From positions 1-16,233 of the forward strand of contig JAKPQU010000323.1 of NCBI GenBank assembly GCA_029555925.1: 16,233 nucleotides of DNA, given 5' to 3'. This document shows, in pieces, positions 1 through 5,519 of this stretch (the stretch's first letter is position 1; every line of letters starts with the position of its first letter). The translations under genes were made by a program, and so were the position numbers. The DNA comes from Bacillota bacterium. GTDB lineage: Bacteria; Eremiobacterota; SpSt-956; JAKJGF01. The notes under the pieces are model-generated. The model ran no database searches. It worked only from the letters and a program-made list of their open reading frames with translations, and was not told the origin of the DNA.

Positions 1-1340
1 CCGCCGCCAAATCCGCCGCTGACAAAACCTCCTCCGCCAAATCCGCCGCCAACTGTAGGCATGGAGGGCATACCCATATTCATACCCGTATTCATACCCA
101 TATTGGGTCTCATCATATTATTCATAGCCATTCCTGCCATGGCACCGAGTCCCATAGCTGCTCCTAACATGCCGGCACCCATCATGCCTTTTCCCATGCC
201 TTGCTGCTGTCCGAGACCCAGGAAATTACCCATATTCTGCATCATATTGCCACGTACATCTGCCGGATTTGCACCGAGTTCTTCAAGTCTCTTCATGATG
301 GCATTCTGATGGGCTCTGCATAGGCCCTGCTGTTGCTGGAGATTTCCAATGGCATTCTGTATATTGCCCATTCTTTCCTGGCCGACTTTAAGCTGGCCTT
401 TGAACATTTCGGCAAGCTTGTTTTCCATCATTTTTTTCATATTCATCATATTCTTCTGCTGACCCATAAGCTGGCCTTTTTGAGTCATAGTTTTACCCAT
501 ATTCTGCATCTGTTTGGCCACATTCTGGAGAAGTTTGCATATCATTTTCAACATTTTTGCAACGACTTTCAGAGCAGCAGATAAAGCAGGCCCCACATAG
601 GGAACAGCGGCCACTGCCGTGGCAGCAGCTTCAACACCTGTTGCTGCCGCATTTACACCTGTTGCGGCAGTATTAAGGGCTGTGCCTACATTGTTTAATG
701 TCTGGCCTATACCGTTGAAGAGTTTTTCTTTTATACCGAACATCTGTTCTTTCATGCCGAACATCTGACCCATTTTCGTATGTTGCATAAGGTTTTTAGA
801 AAACATCTGGTTCATGTTCATCTGCATCCTGCCGTCTGTAAAGCATGTCTGTAGCCCCACGCCAATCTGTTGCTGGAAACCTCCCATGCGACTAAGAGCC
901 GATGTGAGAGGATCTATCTGGGTCATAGAGCCGTATTCCATATTGCCCATACCTGCCATTACCTGAACAGGCGCCTGATAGGCAGCATTGGCCATACTTC
1001 CGCTTTTCCCCATCTGACCTCCCATCATAGAGAGGGCTCCCATGTTTTTAGGCATAAGGCCAAGCATTCCCTGCCCTCCACTCAGGGCATCTTTTGCATA
1101 TTGATTGCCCATAAATGTATCCTGGGCAGACTTCCCCTGTTTTCTGCCATCACCGAGTTTCTGGTTTGTTTCCTGATGGGAAGCTTCCATTTTCGGAATA
1201 TGAGGCCTTATTTTCCTTTTTGCTCTCCTGTTCCTTACCGATTTCGCTTTGTTTATACCTTTCTTGAAACTGGTGTCACTCTGCGTATAACCTGCATCTA
1301 ACTGGCCGCCTATATTGCCTATTCCTCCCATACTGTCCAT
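1..1340 (-). CDS. Met/Gly/Gln-rich protein of unknown function, 3' end outside window
   Basis: An uninterrupted minus-strand frame runs from ATG at 1340 to the window edge: 446 complete codons and no stop. The start has a good Shine-Dalgarno (AAAGGTGG, about 9 nt upstream). Methionine makes up roughly 58 of 446 residues (13%), and Gly, Gln, Asn and Ala are also abundant. Visible parts, in order: a basic N-terminus (residues 26-50, KKGINKAKSVRNRRAKRK); Met/Gly-rich stretches (92-205); an Ala-rich block of 7-residue repeats (about 220-247); a hydrophobic helix-like stretch around VPYVGPALSAAL (247-271); a Met-rich, probably helical region (278-313); and a Gly-rich tail (GGGFGGGGFVSGGFGG). No signal peptide or known domain is recognised. 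The Ala/hydrophobic middle loosely recalls tape-measure or translocator proteins, but that is a guess. Plus-strand open frames opposite it are shadows. Coding status is supported by length, ribosome site and consistent repeats; function is unknown. Confidence 0.8.
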   Translation of the reverse strand, partial: MDSMGGIGNIGGQLDAGYTQSDTSFKKGINKAKSVRNRRAKRKIRPHIPKMEASHQETNQKLGDGRKQGKSAQDTFMGNQYAKDALSGGQGMLGLMPKNMGALSMMGGQMGKSGSMANAAYQAPVQVMAGMGNMEYGSMTQIDPLTSALSRMGGFQQQIGVGLQTCFTDGRMQMNMNQMFSKNLMQHTKMGQMFGMKEQMFGIKEKLFNGIGQTLNNVGTALNTAATGVNAAATGVEAAATAVAAVPYVGPALSAALKVVAKMLKMICKLLQNVAKQMQNMGKTMTQKGQLMGQQKNMMNMKKMMENKLAEMFKGQLKVGQERMGNIQNAIGNLQQQQGLCRAHQNAIMKRLEELGANPADVRGNMMQNMGNFLGLGQQQGMGKGMMGAGMLGAAMGLGAMAGMAMNNMMRPNMGMNTGMNMGMPSMPTVGGGFGGGGFVSGGFGG

Positions 1341-1370
1341 AACCCTTACCACCTTTCTTTTATTAAATTT

Positions 1371-1376
1371 ATTATA
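1371..1376 (-). promoter_or_regulatory. Possible -10 element of the Met-rich gene
   Basis: A perfect TATAAT on the minus strand lies about 30 nt upstream of the ATG at 1340. No good TTGACA-like -35 is found at 17 nt; the nearest candidate, TGAAAC at 1392-1397, gives a 15-nt spacer. The region is AT-rich, so this is tentative. Confidence 0.3.
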
Positions 1377-1405
1377 TAATAATTTTTTATTGTTTCACTG
1401 CATAA

Positions 1406-1429
1406 GTATAGTTAGCTTCATAACTATAC
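1406..1429. promoter_or_regulatory. Perfect 9-bp inverted repeat upstream of Met-rich gene
   Basis: GTATAGTTA (1406-1414) and its exact complement TAACTATAC (1421-1429) are separated by a 6-nt loop. The element lies about 65 nt upstream of the Met-rich ORF and just upstream of its likely promoter. It could be an operator for a dimeric regulator or an RNA hairpin. It has no T-tract, so it does not look like a terminator. Confidence 0.45.
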
Positions 1430-1443
1430 ATAATAATGACCTC

Positions 1444-1579
1444 GTAATGCCTGAAGTGTAATGTGTGATGCACAGGGATATAAACCCGTCACGCCTTACG
1501 CGTTACGCGTGACGATAACTTAAATTCTAATACGTTATGAAATACTCTATAATCTTTGCATCACCCATTACGCATTAAG
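1444..1579. repeat. Heptameric GTRA-N3 tandem repeats, three clusters
   Basis: This is the gap between the PIN gene and the Met-rich gene. Cluster one (1444-1471) reads GTAATGC CTGAAGT GTAATGT GTGATGC. Cluster two (1488-1514) is a near-palindrome ending in GTTACGC GTGACG; its outer arms CGTCACGC and GCGTGACG are exact complements. Cluster three (1559-1579), on the minus strand, reads GTAATGG GTGATGC. All keep a 7-nt phase. Similar arrays occur at 4126, 6476, 7332, 8042 and 10537. Confidence 0.7.
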
Positions 1580-1584
1580 ATAAT

Positions 1585-2025
1585 TTATTTTCCCCTGCCT
1601 CCTTTCTCGAAAAGACTCAGAGGATTAACACAGGATAATTCGGTGAAAACGCAGAAAGCATTATCCAGGGTATATAACGTATTTATTTCGTTATTAATCA
1701 TAACAGCCAGATGAAGCAAATCCCTTCCGCCTGCACCGGGATATTTTTCTGACAGTTCTCTGGACATAAAAACATCTTCTGCAGTTATATTTAATATTTC
1801 AGATATTATACAGCTGATGGAATCAAATACTTCAAGACTCTTTTTAAGACCTACTGTTTTCTTTAAACTGTAGAGGAGTTCCTGGAATACAAGAGCATCC
1901 GTTACCCCTTCCATATCTTCATTCACTACCGATTGAAGCACTTTAAGACAGGCATCTTTACAGTTATTATTTTCACTTACCGAATATAAAAGTATGTCCG
2001 TATTTATAAAGACTCGTTCTTTAAT
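1585..2025 (-). CDS. PIN-domain (VapC-like) ribonuclease toxin
   Basis: Probable endoribonuclease toxin of a type II toxin-antitoxin pair. The fold is recognised from FINTDILLY at the N-terminus, an acidic residue in FQELLYSL (E49), GRDLLHLA (D102) and TLDNAF (D121), numbering from the proposed start. In typical PIN proteins the first motif reads DTN, with Asp as metal ligand. Here it reads N8-T-D10, so the expected Asp is Asn and an Asp sits two residues later. The start is uncertain. The first in-frame ATG (2133) lies deep inside the antitoxin gene and would add a 36-residue non-PIN-like extension. An ATT codon at 2025 sits 7 nt after a strong GGAGGAGG and gives the usual PIN length (146 residues). 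It overlaps the antitoxin by 22 nt, as expected for a co-translated pair. Confidence 0.8.
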   Translation of the reverse strand: MKERVFINTDILLYSVSENNNCKDACLKVLQSVVNEDMEGVTDALVFQELLYSLKKTVGLKKSLEVFDSISCIISEILNITAEDVFMSRELSEKYPGAGGRDLLHLAVMINNEINTLYTLDNAFCVFTELSCVNPLSLFEKGGRGK

Positions 2026-2267
2026 AGGATTTCCTCCTCCACATCTTCTTTCAGTTCCGACCAGTTTGTTATTGGTACGCTTATTTCTTTTAATTTCTCT
2101 AAAGCATGAAGTTTTCTTGATATTGATGCCCATTTATACTGTTTATCTATAGCATCTCTGATGAGTTCTGCTATAGATTTACGTGTCTCTTTTGCTTTCT
2201 GTCTCAAAAGGGCAAAACGTTCTCCGTCTATACGTATTTCCAGTCGTCTGGTATATTTGTCGTTCAT
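2004..2267 (-). CDS. Ribbon-helix-helix antitoxin of the PIN toxin
   Basis: An 87-residue protein with an N-terminal ribbon-helix-helix DNA-binding region: the strand RRLEIRID, then helices around residues 17-43 (FALLRQKAKETRKS, IAELIRDAIDKQY). An acidic C-terminal tail (LKEDVEEEILL) would be the toxin-neutralising part. The ATG at 2267 has GGAGGG about 6 nt upstream. Its 3' end overlaps the PIN gene, and the toxin's ribosome site lies within its last codons, indicating translational coupling. Antitoxins of this class usually bind the palindrome at their own promoter, and one is present at 2285-2302. Family assignment is secure at the fold level; the subfamily is not determined. Confidence 0.8.
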   Translation of the reverse strand: MNDKYTRRLEIRIDGERFALLRQKAKETRKSIAELIRDAIDKQYKWASISRKLHALEKLKEISVPITNWSELKEDVEEEILLKNESL

Positions 2268-2284
2268 GATAACCCTCCGTTTTG

Positions 2285-2302
2285 TCCGTAATACGGATTA
2301 CG
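2285..2302. promoter_or_regulatory. Palindromic operator candidate of the toxin-antitoxin operon
   Basis: TCCGTAATACGGA (2285-2297) is an imperfect palindrome. It overlaps CGTAAT-N4-ATTACG (2287-2302), a perfect inverted repeat. It lies between the promoter and the antitoxin start, where a ribbon-helix-helix antitoxin typically binds for autorepression. Confidence 0.55.
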
Positions 2303-2307
2303 TAACT

Positions 2308-2336
2308 ATGATACTATAAAGTGAAAAAAAAGTCAA
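2308..2336 (-). promoter_or_regulatory. Sigma70-type promoter of the toxin-antitoxin operon
   Basis: On the minus strand, TTGACT (2331-2336), a 17-nt spacer and TATCAT (2308-2313) match the sigma70 consensus well. Transcription would start near 2301, inside the palindromic operator. Confidence 0.6.
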
Positions 2337-2351
2337 ATTTTATATCCTCTA

Positions 2352-2374
2352 AAAATCTTTTTTTTAAAGATTTT
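2352..2374. promoter_or_regulatory. Inverted repeat between divergent TA and methyltransferase genes
   Basis: AAAATCTTT (2352-2360) and AAAGATTTT (2366-2374) are exact complements with a T5 loop. The element sits just upstream of the methyltransferase -10 and could be an operator or an insulating hairpin. It is weak in GC content. Confidence 0.35.
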
Positions 2375-2380
2375 TTCTGA

Positions 2381-2386
2381 TATAAT
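2381..2386 (+). promoter_or_regulatory. -10 box of the methyltransferase; transcript probably leaderless
   Basis: A perfect TATAAT ends 9 nt before the ATG at 2396, so transcription would begin within a few bases of the start codon. No Shine-Dalgarno precedes the ATG. No clear -35 is present; the position holds a T-run. Confidence 0.45.
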
Positions 2387-2395
2387 AGTATATAT

Positions 2396-3007
2396 ATGAC
2401 ATTTGTATATAAAAATCAAAACAATACTCCCATAGAAGACTGGGAGAATATATACAGGGAGTTAAAGGGTTATCCTCCCTGGGAATCCGGTGAAGAAGAG
2501 AATATATTAAAAACGTTGATAGATGAAGGTTTTATAAAAAAAGGGGTAACTCTGGATACAGGTTGCGGCCTTGGAACAGATCTTATGTATCTTGAGAGCA
2601 GAGGTTTTGAAGTAACAGGAATAGATATAAGTACTTCTGCTCTTGAAAAAGCAAGGTTAAGAAAAAATGGTATCAATTTATGTGCCGGAAATGTTCTCTC
2701 CCTTCCTTTCCATAATGAAACCTTTGACTTTATAAATGATAGAGGATGTTTTCATCATATTGAAAAACATTTAAGAACAATTTATACATATGAAGTCTCC
2801 AGGGTTTTAAAAAAGGGAGGCAGTTTATTGTTGAGATTTTTCAGTGAAGGTTATTACAGGTCAGGCGGAAGCGGGCAGCCACTTTACAGGAAAGACATAA
2901 TGGATATTTTTGAAGGGTTTTTTTATTCAGGTGAGATTAATGATTATGTTGGAAGAGGAAATAAATGGCCTGTTGAAATGTCCTGGTGTCTTATGAAGAA
3001 AAGATAA
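2396..3007 (+). CDS. Class I SAM-dependent methyltransferase (TehB/thiopurine-like)
   Basis: A 203-residue Rossmann-fold methyltransferase. The SAM-binding motif I is LDTGCGLGTDL (residues 53-63), the acidic end of strand 2 is GIDIS (D77), motif II is around FDFINDRGCFHHI (110-122) and motif III is VLKKGGSLLLRFF. The N-terminal WENIYRELKGYPPWESG resembles the entry region of tellurite-resistance and thiopurine-type methyltransferases, which act on small thiols or metalloids, but the substrate cannot be read from the sequence. It is divergent from the toxin-antitoxin operon and followed 43 nt later by an AbrB-type gene, suggesting a small accessory block. The start at 2396 has no ribosome site, consistent with leaderless translation. 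The protein reaches a normal family length from this start, with the conserved N-terminus intact. Confidence 0.85.
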   Translation: MTFVYKNQNNTPIEDWENIYRELKGYPPWESGEEENILKTLIDEGFIKKGVTLDTGCGLGTDLMYLESRGFEVTGIDISTSALEKARLRKNGINLCAGNVLSLPFHNETFDFINDRGCFHHIEKHLRTIYTYEVSRVLKKGGSLLLRFFSEGYYRSGGSGQPLYRKDIMDIFEGFFYSGEINDYVGRGNKWPVEMSWCLMKKR

Positions 3008-3050
3008 AGATTAGAGTTTTATATTTTGTGATTATACGGAGAAAAATAAA

Positions 3051-3242
3051 GTGAAAATTGTAAGAATTAACGAAGAAGGCCAGGTAACAATACCTTCTGC
3101 ATTCAGAACAGAATTAAAATTACAGCCACATATGAAATTATGTATGTATATAGAAGATGGAAAGATTATCATTGAACCACTTTCTGATGATCCTATTCAG
3201 GCTCTCTGTGAATTGTTAAAGGGAGATTCTTCTCCTTCATAG
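3051..3242 (+). CDS. SpoVT/AbrB-type DNA-binding protein (orphan antitoxin-like)
   Basis: A 63-residue protein whose N-terminal ~45 residues match the AbrB/MazE swapped-hairpin fold: VRINEEGQVTIPSAFRTELKL, followed by KLCMYIEDGKIIIEPL. The GTG start is supported by CGGAG 9 nt upstream. Small AbrB proteins of this type are usually antitoxins paired with a downstream PIN toxin and normally continue 15-20 residues after a KGG-like motif. This one stops soon after LLKGD (GDSSPS then TAG), and no toxin frame follows in the next 260 nt. It may be a solitary transcription regulator, or an antitoxin left after toxin loss. The 43-nt gap suggests co-transcription with the methyltransferase. Confidence 0.75.
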   Translation: MKIVRINEEGQVTIPSAFRTELKLQPHMKLCMYIEDGKIIIEPLSDDPIQALCELLKGDSSPS

Positions 3243-3507
3243 ATGGATATAAATTTTTTATTTTTGCTGGCGTAAAATCCGGGTTTAAGGATTACAGGTG
3301 CCGGGTTGAAAAGATTAAAACCCAAAACCAGAAACCTGATTTTAACTGTTACAGACTTTACTGCTGTCAGTATTCAATTAAATTCGAACATGGTTATTTT
3401 TGAACAGTCCCTTGATTCAGAGCAGCCAGAATCTTTCCATATAATATATCAATATTGAAGGATTTTAACAAGTATATGAGAATAAATAATAATAAGGAGT
3501 GATATAT
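3243..3507. other. Non-coding gap, no gene recognised
   Basis: 265 nt between the AbrB-type gene and the FmdB gene. A 10-codon frame starts with ATG immediately after the AbrB stop (MDINFLFLLA) and may be a remnant of a lost partner gene, but it is too short to assign. Only weak inverted repeats are visible. Confidence 0.4.
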
Positions 3508-3750
3508 ATGCCTGTTTATGAGTTTAGCTGTAAAAATTGTTTACATATATTTGATGGCCTTTATCCTTTCGGGACAAAAGCAGAAAACCTGGAATGTCCT
3601 GAATGTAAGCAGAAAACTCTTATAAAAAAATTTTCTACCTTTGCCGTATCTTCAAAAGGAGGAAATGGTGATTTTGCTTCCCTTTCCGGCAGTTCATCGA
3701 AAAGCAAATGTTCTTCATGCGCCGGTGGAAGCTGTTCTACCTGTTCATAG
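3508..3750 (+). CDS. FmdB-family zinc-ribbon protein
   Basis: An 80-residue protein starting MPVYEFSC, the standard opening of the FmdB/putative regulatory zinc-ribbon family. It has one four-cysteine zinc site (C8-x2-C11 and C30-x2-C33). The middle is Gly/Ser-rich, and the tail contains four more cysteines (C68, C71, C76, C79 in CSSCAGGSCSTC), a common feature of this family. The ATG at 3508 is chosen over the in-frame GTG at 3499, because that GTG lies inside the AAGGAGT ribosome site (3494-3500), which is 7 nt from the ATG. Members are often called regulators of amidase/formamidase genes, but the role of most is unknown. Confidence 0.85.
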   Translation: MPVYEFSCKNCLHIFDGLYPFGTKAENLECPECKQKTLIKKFSTFAVSSKGGNGDFASLSGSSSKSKCSSCAGGSCSTCS

Positions 3751-3893
3751 GTAGTTCTATACAAATTTTTGAGAATGTAAGATGTTCTGTGTAAATTTAC
3801 CATGAATTAAGGCTTCAATAGAGGTTTATATAAAATTTATGACACAGTCAATTTTGTTCACTTCTATAAATATTACCGGGGAGGTGAAATGAT

Positions 3894-4121
3894 ATGAGAG
3901 AAGCAGTAGAAAAAGTAATAAGTGAAAAGATACGTCCGGGACTTCAGGCTGACGGCGGCGATATAGAATTACTCGATGTAAGTGCAGATGGAGTGGTGAA
4001 GGTTAAACTGCAGGGGGCATGCTCGGGTTGTCCTATGGCAGCTATGACTTTACAGTTCGGTGTTGAAAAAGCTCTCAGAGAATCAGTGCCGGGATTTAAA
4101 GAACTGGTAAATGTAAGATAA
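3894..4121 (+). CDS. nfu: Nfu-type Fe-S cluster scaffold/carrier (NifU C-terminal domain)
   Basis: A 75-residue single-domain protein. RPGLQADGGDIELLDV and the cluster-binding pair C43-SG-C46 in GACSGCPMA are diagnostic of the NifU C-terminal domain. Such proteins bind a 4Fe-4S cluster at the interface of a dimer and deliver it to apo-proteins. The ATG at 3894 follows GGGGAGGTGA at 3878-3887. It is on the strand opposite to nifU/nifS, about 5 kb away. The full-length NifU in this window has a similar C-terminal domain (C250/C253), so the cell has both an independent carrier and a fused one. The gene lies 143 nt after the FmdB gene and may have its own promoter. Confidence 0.92.
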   Translation: MREAVEKVISEKIRPGLQADGGDIELLDVSADGVVKVKLQGACSGCPMAAMTLQFGVEKALRESVPGFKELVNVR

Positions 4122-4125
4122 TATC

Positions 4126-4158
4126 GTAACGCGTGACGCGTAAAGCGTGACGCGTTAT
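4126..4158. repeat. Heptameric repeat array GTRACGC
   Basis: Four clean consecutive 7-mers GTAACGC GTGACGC GTAAAGC GTGACGC run from 4126 to 4153, followed by GTTATAT. They lie in the 75-nt gap between the convergent nfu and rsmB genes. The array starts 4 nt after the nfu stop. Confidence 0.8.
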
Positions 4159-4196
4159 ATCCATCCCCGGGAATCCATCGTTCCCTTGGAAATAAG

Positions 4197-5519
4197 TTAA
4201 ACTTTTCTTCTGAATTTTGCTATAAAAAAACCTTCTGTGCCATGTAAAGGAGGAAGAAGGAGAATACCGGTGGGAATTCTGTTTTCTATATCAGGAAAAG
4301 GGTTTTCAGAGATAAAATCTCTATGACTTTCCAGAAATTTTTTTACAATTTCTTCACCTTCTTCTGGTTCAATGGAACATACGCTGTATACCATAGAACC
4401 TCCCGGTTTTACAAAATGTGCTGCTTCATCTATCATTTTTTTTTGCACAAGAGAAAGCCTTTTTATATCTTTAATATCTTTGTTCCATCTGCTGTCGGAA
4501 TGCCTTGAGAGAACTCCTGTGCCGGAACATGGTGCATCCAGTAATACGCCGTCAAATGCTTCTGTCAGATTATCCCTGAGATTCATTACATCTAAAATCA
4601 TTGTGCTGATAATATTTATACCAAGACGAATACAATTGGATTTCAGGGTTTTAAGTCTTTTTTCGGAAATATCTACTGCAAGTATTTTGCCTCTATTATT
4701 CATTAATTCCGCTGTATGAGTTGTTTTGTTGCCCGGGGCAGCACATAAATCCAGCACAGTGTCTCCCTCTTTCGGAGCCAGACATTTAGCCGGAAACATA
4801 GAAGCTTCTCCCTGTATAGTGAAAAAACCATCTTTATAACAATCGAGATTTTCCAGTCTGTAATGTTCAAGGATTTGAAGGCCTTCAGGGATAAATCTGA
4901 GGGGGGTTGTATTCAGCCCTACCTTCTTAAACATATCAGATAGAGTTTCTCTGTTTGTTTTAAGGGTATTTATTCTTATCGTAAGACGGGGAGGGGTGTT
5001 GTTAAATTTACAGATTTCTCCGGTAAAATCTTTACCCCATCGTTTTATCCATCTTTTTATTATCCATTCAGGGTGTGAGTAATAGACTGACATATCTGTT
5101 ATATTATTTCCCGTGTCCGGCTTTCCCAGTAACAGATGTTTCTTTCTTTCTACAGAACGGAGAACTCCGTTTATATATTTAACAATATGCGGTTTGAAAA
5201 GAGATTTTCCTATTTCTACTGTTTCCGATATGGCAGCATAAGCTGGAATTTTATTCAGACATAGAAGTTGATAGGCTCCGAGATAAAGTAATATTTTTAC
5301 TTCTTTTTCAATTTTTTTACATGAAGATGTCAGTGAAATGACACGGTCCAGGAACAGTTTTTCCCGATTTATTCCGTGTACAAGCTGCGTTACAAGAGCT
5401 CTGTCCGGAGCTGAAAGGTTACATTTATTTAGAGTAACAGCAAGATTATCGTGAGACTTTTTGTTTTGTAAAATTTCAAAAACTATATATCTGGGGTTAT
5501 TTTCCCTGAATTGTTTCAT
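4197..5519 (-). CDS. rsmB: 16S rRNA (cytosine-967-C5)-methyltransferase RsmB (Sun)
   Basis: A 440-residue enzyme that makes m5C967 in 16S rRNA. The N-terminal ~125 residues form the NusB-like RNA-binding domain (LLYLGAYQLLCLNKIPAYAA, INGVLR). The catalytic domain has SAM motif VLDLCAAPGNKT (256-265), then DAPCSGTG (C331, the release cysteine) and VYSVCSIEPEE (C381, the nucleophile). It ends with the family-typical LHGTEGFFIAKFRR. The ATG at 5519 overlaps the end of fmt by 23 nt, so translation is probably coupled; no strong ribosome site is visible. It is the last gene of def-fmt-rsmB. Confidence 0.95.
   Translation of the reverse strand: MKQFRENNPRYIVFEILQNKKSHDNLAVTLNKCNLSAPDRALVTQLVHGINREKLFLDRVISLTSSCKKIEKEVKILLYLGAYQLLCLNKIPAYAAISETVEIGKSLFKPHIVKYINGVLRSVERKKHLLLGKPDTGNNITDMSVYYSHPEWIIKRWIKRWGKDFTGEICKFNNTPPRLTIRINTLKTNRETLSDMFKKVGLNTTPLRFIPEGLQILEHYRLENLDCYKDGFFTIQGEASMFPAKCLAPKEGDTVLDLCAAPGNKTTHTAELMNNRGKILAVDISEKRLKTLKSNCIRLGINIISTMILDVMNLRDNLTEAFDGVLLDAPCSGTGVLSRHSDSRWNKDIKDIKRLSLVQKKMIDEAAHFVKPGGSMVYSVCSIEPEEGEEIVKKFLESHRDFISENPFPDIENRIPTGILLLPPLHGTEGFFIAKFRRKV

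Noticed and set aside
870..1301. Plus-strand open frame of 143 codons
   Set aside because: It lies wholly opposite the Met-rich minus-strand gene. Its composition (His/Cys/Arg-rich, no domain, no ribosome site) fits a shadow of that gene. The same applies to 61-309 and 333-584.
2026..2133. N-terminal extension of the PIN toxin from the ATG at 2133
   Set aside because: It would overlap the antitoxin by 130 nt, adds a Lys/Arg-rich segment unlike PIN proteins, and is antitoxin sequence read in another frame.
3390..3415. Possible insertion-sequence end (GGGACTGTTCAAAAATAACC on minus strand)
   Set aside because: It looks vaguely like a transposon terminus, but no matching inverted partner, target duplication or transposase remnant is visible nearby.
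4372..4719. Plus-strand frame of 115 codons opposite rsmB
   Set aside because: The rsmB reading frame is complete with all catalytic motifs; this frame is its antisense shadow. Frames opposite fmt, nifS, nifU and the pilX-like gene were rejected for the same reason.
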